Shown here: positions 58,231-64,000 of the stretch, one piece after another
How positions within the stretch are numbered: the stretch's first letter is position 1
How the letters are laid out: every line of letters starts with the position of its first letter
Assembly: GCA_963989385.1 (NCBI GenBank)
Contig: OZ022500.1
Location: 21,032,460-21,096,459, forward strand
Direction of reading: 5' to 3'
Origin: Ctena decussata
Lineage: Eukaryota; Mollusca; Bivalvia; Lucinida; Lucinidae
DNA length: 64,000 bases
The notes under the pieces: generated by a model
Seen by the model: only the letters and a program-made list of their open reading frames with translations
Database searches by the model: none
Told to the model about the DNA's origin: nothing
Program-made: the position numbers and the translations under genes

Positions 58231-61200
58231 CTGCAAGTATTCAATGAATCTATTATTAATCAGAACAATTTATATTTTGCCATCACAAGAATTTTTCTTT
58301 TTGAACTCAATTCCTTCGCAGCTTCCATAGATGCCAGCTTTCTCCAACTCTGCAAAATATTTACAGCAACAACCAAAGATGAACATACAGCTAATTTAAT
58401 GTTTTTTTTTTGTTTGTATGTTTTTCAGAAAATCAATATATTACATTACCATGTTTATAGAAACTATACCGGCATGAAAATCACTTTTGTAGTGAAATAT
58501 ACCATTACAAATCTTCAAATGTACTTTCATTCTACATTTATAGAACTGTTAGCCAGATCAGACGGCTCCCAAGTAGCAGTCACACTTTGATCTGCACTTC
58601 ATTTCTGCCCAAACAGTGTTATCAAAAATGTTACATCTTTTATGTGACAACTATTTTTGTTATGCAAGGGAAGTAACTCTTATATGTGCTAAGGATAGCA
58701 GTTCAAAAGAGTGTGCTCGAATTTGGTCATAAAATATCACTTAACCAAGAAACTTGTTTGAACCTTTTACATATATTTCATCAACGGTAAAGCCAACAAC
58801 CATATAAATAAATACTTTCCAACAAATATGCTTACAGCTACTGAAATAATACGGAAATGACATACATTGAACAAATAATACAATCTAGTTTAAAATGTGA
58901 GTCTTCATGCAAACAAATACACAACAGCTCGTGCAATTTATACAGGTAAAATTTGATATACACCTTTTTGTGAAAGCTTATATTTGAAAAGTCAGAATAG
59001 TTTCAAATTGCATTTGCTTTAATCAGCATGCAGAGGCAGGGTCAAGCAAAAGGGAACATTAAAGCTTTTCCCAGGCATAAATATATGACTGCTATCTTGG
59101 ACAGATCTTTGCTCTACTTAAAACTATTTAGAAAATAAAAATCTGTTCCCAAAACAATGTCAGTGTGAGTCACCTGAACTTTTATTAACTGTAAAGATTC
59201 AATCTGTCCTATCCTACAGTTTTTTCATCTGCGACTATGGACAAGACAAACTGTCCGATAAAGGGTTGTTTTACAAAATTGTTGACAAACAGCCCAGACC
59301 CTGCTCAGACTTAAAACAGTCTGATATTATGTGCTCTGTTTGCTCAAGCATTACTGTCTGCCTTTTCTTCTTTACAGGAAAGGAAATCTGAGGCATACAG
59401 AAGATGGTCTACAGTCTATAATATAGGTCAAAGCAAAACAATTAACCAATACAAGTCATAAAATAGAAGTTAAACAATTTTGTGTGATTAATATAATAAC
59501 CATGGTGTTATTTTTATAACAAATATGAATATGGTTAGGTAACAAGACAGTTAGGTATAAATATCACCAATGGACTAAAAGATTCTGTTACAACTATCAC
59601 CACCACCTCATTACTATTATTATCATTTTCTTTCTATTTATACTAGTTTTCATTTATAGTTAACCTACTAGGGATGGTGAAGTTAAGCAAGGAACCCCTG
59701 TTTACACTTTATTTTCAGGTTTATTTTACAGAAACAAAAACAAATACCTATCAAAACTGATTTAAATTTCTCCTTTTTTTTATTTCAAGTTTCCAACAAG
59801 CCAGTCACAATTTTTGATCTTTTCTAATTTATCGAGGTACAGCTTAGGAAAATAGAATGTTGTACACACTAAAAACTCGGACATCAAGCATTTTCAAATG
59901 GACTCTTCCAACCTTTAAACATTAGACAAGTTCAATGGTCCTACAAGAGGTGTTGAATAATACTGTTGGCAACAATGCAGACCCTGATCAGAGTCATGAA
60001 GGGACTCATATAGTGTGTAAGATAGGCTATGATCAGACCTGTAAGATGCACCATTAAAGAACTTCCTGTGAACATGTGTTGAACTTTCCTACTTTTTCCC
60101 ATGCTAGAGCATCGGTTTAAATTTTTGTAAAATACAGTGTTCATCAGCCATGGGTAGCTATGGGCCAATTTCTTTTACAGTAATTAAACTTTTAGTCATT
60201 AAAACTATGGCAAAATAAGTTTCAATACAATGTTTATTATAACTGGTGTTATTTAATTCTGCGGCCATGAATATAACCAAAATGGGAGCACTTAAAGCCA
60301 TGTGAGCACTGAAGGCACAGATCAGTCTGTGCAACAACTGAACCCAATCAGAATTTTCTCTGTTACAAACAGTTATTCCTAGGCTTCATTAACTGTCTCA
60401 GTAAACAGCAAAGATCCTGATTAGCAGTGCAAGCCAGATCTAAGCCTTCTGTGTGAGCCAAATATATTCATGTCTAAGACAAGCTTTTTGGCCACCTACA
60501 TTGGAAAGAGCTGGGGTCGTATTTATAAAATGACCTAAGTGGTATTTATGCTGTTGCTAAGGTTCAATTTCTATGAAGGAGATTGTAGGGAATCTCCTTC
60601 ATAGAAATTGAGCATTAGCAACAGCATAGCATAGCAACCACTTAGGTCGTTTTATAAATACAGCCCCTGGTCATTTTGCTATCCCCTTGCAATGTCTTGC
60701 GCTGCAGCTTCATGTTACTATTTCCCATTTGGTGTGATCTTTTGATTGTATCAGATTCTGATCAGAGCCCTTTTACACTACTTATCATGTCCTAAGGTCC
60801 CTAATGGTTCACAAAGTATTAAGAGACTTATTTACCTTTGTAATAAGGAGGAACAGCATGCAAGAAAAACAAAGCAACTGCACTAAAAGCTGATGCATAG
60901 ACTGATATTTCTGATTAAAATTTGAAAGCTTTTAGCTCGTTTTCCTTGTAGCATACTGTCTTTTACTGGTATCAAGGTCAACTTTGCGAAATAAAATATT
61001 CAGTTTAATCAAATGCCAGGAGATGTTATGGAAGACATAATGATGTCAAAATTCCAAAAATGATAAAGTCAAGGTTTGTAACATTCAAAGATCTTCCATT
61101 ACAAGTGTTAAAACTGCAAACAGCTGAACTTTTAAAATGTTTCACCAAGAACATAATTTGTCCAAAAAAAAAATATACATAATTATATATATAGGGACTA

Positions 61201-61527
61201 AGTAGGTATTTGAAAATTCTGCAAAAACTGTGAAATAATTAGTTATACAGACACAGTGCGAGTGGATGAAACTCTGGCATGTGAAAATGTTATCAGTTCT
61301 TTTAAATACTGAATTCACATCTATTTGGGAGATATCATATATTAAGTTGGAAGAAGATGTAGGTTTGGGTTTGGAGAATACATTTACAATATAAATCTAT
61401 AACAGTGCAAACAAATAATTACCACAAATTAGTTCTATTATAGGTAGACACAACAGAATTAGTGACCATTATGCATTACCCAGCATGCAATTTTAAAATG
61501 GCAGCACAATAACTGGCCAATCAATAC
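58231..61527 (-). other. 3.3-kb intron
   Basis: Contains the foldback element at 60513-60667 and fragments of the 'GATCAGA' foldback family (59290-59345, 59940-60000). No further exon seen. Confidence 0.65.
60513..60667. mobile_element. GGGGTCGTATTTATAAAACGAC family, short copy
   Basis: ggggtcgtatttataaaatg at the left, cgttttataaatacagcccc at the right. The whole middle of the longer copies is lost, leaving tatgaaggagattgtaggga with its inverse: a nearly pure hairpin. Confidence 0.88.
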
Positions 61528-61719
61528 CTTCCATTCTATTCTGAGCAGAGCGGCTTTCACGTTCATCCTCTAATCTATCAAGCTGCATGATTAGATCAAT
61601 ATACGCCTCTTTCTTTTTATCTGATATATCAGGAGGTTCAATTTCTGTTTGAACTGGGGCCTTTAATCGGCGCTCATCGATGGCAGCTATGATGTCATCA
61701 GTTATTGACATGCGGTCAC
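61528..61719 (-). CDS. 64-codon internal phase-1 exon, first exon of the gene in the window
   Basis: Most 5' exon of the minus-strand gene that I can see. The reading frame is open across the whole interval. It is bounded by an acceptor (cttggctaccag) and a donor (GAAG/gtattg). It is 192 bp and enters and leaves in phase 1, like the other seven exons. The peptide begins GDRMSITDDIIAAIDERR, has a proline-rich middle (EIEPPDIS), and ends in a charged amphipathic helix (AYIDLIMQLDRLEDERE) that could form a short coiled coil. The ATG three codons in is probably internal, because an acceptor precedes it with the phase maintained. I do not recognise a named domain. In an ankyrin-type gene this would lie in the tail after the death domain, but that is inference from the distal exons. 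Confidence 0.75.
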
Positions 61720-62131
61720 CTGGTAGCCAAGCAGAAGGAACAAGAAAGGTGATAATAACCCATAATAAACTTGCAAATTTATGAGATTATGGATGATAGT
61801 GAAAGATATAATTTACTCTCATGGGCAGAGATGAACAAAATGAAATATATCTAAAACATGATAATGTTGTGACATTCTGCAGCTGCTTTAAAAAAATGAG
61901 GGCATGACCAAAACCCAAGCATTCAAGCAATGGTCAAGACAATTCACTGCCATTATGACCATATGACTATCTTCTTCTTATTTGACCTGACAAAGCTTTA
62001 GAATTCCCTTCCAATTAGGCTACAACAGGACTATCAATTCCCAACAAGCATAATTTGCAACAATTGTTTTTAGGGGGAAAAACAGATTAAGCATCCGCTT
62101 CTGTAAAACTCAAAGTTGTATCAGTCTGATA

Positions 62132-62342
62132 TTAACCCTTAAAGAGTGAAAACAGCAAATGACAAAATCTAAAGTCTGCAAAATTTTAAAAAATGTTCTG
62201 TCCAAGCTATATCATATTGAAAATTGAAAGACTAGAGGGCAAACAGTGTGGATCCAGAGGAGGAGGCTCATGATGAGCCACCTCATCTGCTCTATGCTGT
62301 TTGCATATTCAACTATTTTCATTTTTGGTACTTTAAGGGCTA
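62132..62342. mobile_element. TAACCCTTTAAGTGCCAA family, copy 5 (inverted)
   Basis: Opposite orientation to copies 1-4: 'tccaagctatatcatattga' and 'gagggcaaacagtgtggatc' precede 'gatgagccacctcatct'. Ends ttaacccttaaagagtgaaa and tttttggtactttaagggctaa. Confidence 0.8.
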
Positions 62343-63152
62343 AGGATTAGCAGCCATCTTGTTTAATCTAGAGTATAAAAGTCAGGATAATAGTATAAAA
62401 GTCAGGACCAGTACTATAGCTCTTATCTTAGCATACTTTATTCTTGTAAAAGGCAGTGAAGTTAGGACATTGCTTGTAGCTGAACAAGCTCAAAGCTGAG
62501 CAGAGATTCAATGCAGTTAATGGTCAGCTAAGGACTAAGCCACATATGACATTACCAGTGCTCTTGTTAAACCAAAATTTTTTAGGTGAAATTTTATACT
62601 ATTTTGACATTTTATATGAATTCTTTAAGAATTTTCTCACAATATTTCTGACAGGATCCAATCCAGCAACACAATTTTTATAAAAAAAAAAATAATAAAG
62701 TTTTCACCCTTAAATTTCTGTTTAACTTGAGCTCTGCATAACTATGAAGCTGACATGTATTTGCTTTTACAAAAATTGTACCAAGGCAAGTAACAACCGC
62801 TATAATGGTAATGAAGCTTTCATGACAACATAGAATGGTTACAATATGATAAAACATGGAACAAATGAAGTTGGTCATGTCAAGTGTAACTTAAAGCTAA
62901 CTTCTGACACCATGTGATTGGTATAAATTAATAAAGCTTCCCATAAGGGTAGAATAATTCTGATATCATGTCCCTTTTATCTTCATAAAAGATACTGCGG
63001 CCACATGGTTGTAATTAGGGACCACAGCATACATTGTATCTTATTCTTGTAGAGAATGAACAAAAATATTATCTCAGAATAATCTTCAAAAGCTACCCTT
63101 ATTTGCAGCTCTGAGATACCCTTGACATGCATCAACCTCAGAAAATTAACAC

Positions 63153-63393
63153 ATGAGCCGCGACGCGAGAAAACCAACAAAGTGGTTATGCGCCCAGCGC
63201 AGACTCAGATCAGCCTGGGCATCCGCCCAGTCTGATCAGAGTCTTCGCTGTCTGCATTGAGATAGCTTAGACTCTAAACTACCCTTTAAGCACTTAGCGA
63301 AGAGTCTGATCAAACTGGGCGGATGTCCAGGTTGATCTGAGTATGCGCTGGGCGTACAACCACATTGTTGGTTTTGTCGTGTCGCGGCTCACA
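63153..63393. mobile_element. GAGCCGCGACACGACAAAACC family, copy 4
   Basis: gagccgcgacgcgagaaaac at the left and gttttgtcgtgtcgcggctc at the right, with ACAT on both outer sides (a possible 4-bp duplication). Inner cores match copies 1-3. The best preserved member in the window. Confidence 0.88.
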
Positions 63394-64000
63394 TGAAGAA
63401 TGAAAGAACAAAGACTTTTTCACACACGTTTCATATCACAGTGAAATTTGTAGTGTTTTCATACAAATATTCAGTCAATTGCCAAAACTAATGATTTACA
63501 GACTTTCACAAGTATGAACAGATACACATGTATAATGAAAAAAATATGAACATGAAAAATTACTACGATAGTGAAAAAAATGAATCTACCTGATCCACCC
63601 AATGTTCAATAATATACTACCACTGGCATAGTTCAATCAGAAAAAAAAAACATCTCTGCTATATTTAACCCTTTCAGCCTGAGAGTCCAACAATTATTTT
63701 GCAGCAGTGCAGATCAACATGAAATCATCTCATCTAAATCCACACTGTTTACTACTATGTCCAACTGCTTCATGTCTAGATATTGGTTTTGTTCAAATTC
63801 AGAAAAAGAAGAAACCATTTCTGAGATTTCAGGGTGAAAGGATTACTACACTCATTTTAGTTCCTATCTGGCTATGTTGACAAATGGGACACCAAAATAT
63901 CAAAAATATTTAAAAGTAACCATCTATAGTGTTCTTCTGCGGCTCTGATACAACAAACAGATACAAGCTTTGCTATGTCAAACCCTTTCTTAGGTGAACA

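Larger units (their letters stand above)
61720..64000 (-). other. Intron upstream of the first visible exon
   Basis: Upstream intron of the 61528-61719 exon, running out of the window. Two MITE-like elements lie at 62132-62342 and 63153-63393; another repeat with taaccctttcagcctg...cagggtgaaaggatta ends lies at 63668-63842. No exon I can support. Confidence 0.6.

Noticed and set aside
63590..63640. Possible extra upstream exon (gatcag/gtagat donor)
   Set aside because: With the nearest acceptor the phase-1 frame hits a stop at once; other frames do not match the gene's phase.

Overview
The window is eukaryotic: AT-rich, intron-dominated DNA crowded with short foldback transposon remnants, tRNA-derived SINEs and degenerate tandem arrays. 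The repeat style and the protein suggest an invertebrate, most likely a bivalve mollusc (inference; no marker gene fixes the species). There are no bacterial operons, CRISPR arrays or phage genes.

The coding content I can support is the 3' part of one large minus-strand gene. In transcript order (high to low coordinates) there are eight exons: 61719-61528, 58230-58036, 54306-54238, 53135-52818, 46247-46173, a giant exon 15940-11438, and two paralogous exons 4271-3288 and 1557-565. Every exon has an AG acceptor and a GT donor, is divisible by three, and both starts and ends in phase 1. Any exon can therefore be skipped, added or duplicated without shifting the frame. The encoded region is acidic, Ser/Glu/Lys-rich and probably disordered. 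The two distal exons carry 'DDGT', 'SLKHVR.SLKSDAGEED' and 'PGT' blocks that I associate with the variable C-terminal tail of protostome ankyrins. No ankyrin-repeat, ZU5 or death domain lies in the window, so the family call is moderate. The 1501-codon giant exon holds nine copies of a QKPWQCIYP motif in a roughly 156-bp tandem array.

Region by region: 1-4271 has the two paralogous exons, with a full-length SINE between them. 4272-11437 is an intron with at least seven foldback elements and a 340-bp palindrome. 11438-15940 is the giant exon. 15941-46172 is a 30-kb intron. It contains a recent 2.7-kb tandem duplication whose junction carries a 129-bp copy of the giant exon. It also holds two long degenerate tandem arrays (24.8-29.2 kb and 30.1-33.4 kb) riddled with nested insertions, then more MITE-like elements. 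46173-61719 has five short exons separated by repeat-bearing introns. 61720-64000 is intron.

I found no open reading frame for a reverse transcriptase or transposase; all mobile elements seen look non-autonomous. The most notable signals are the modular phase-1 exon cassette, the PWQCIYP repeat, and the tandem duplication sealed with exon-derived filler DNA.
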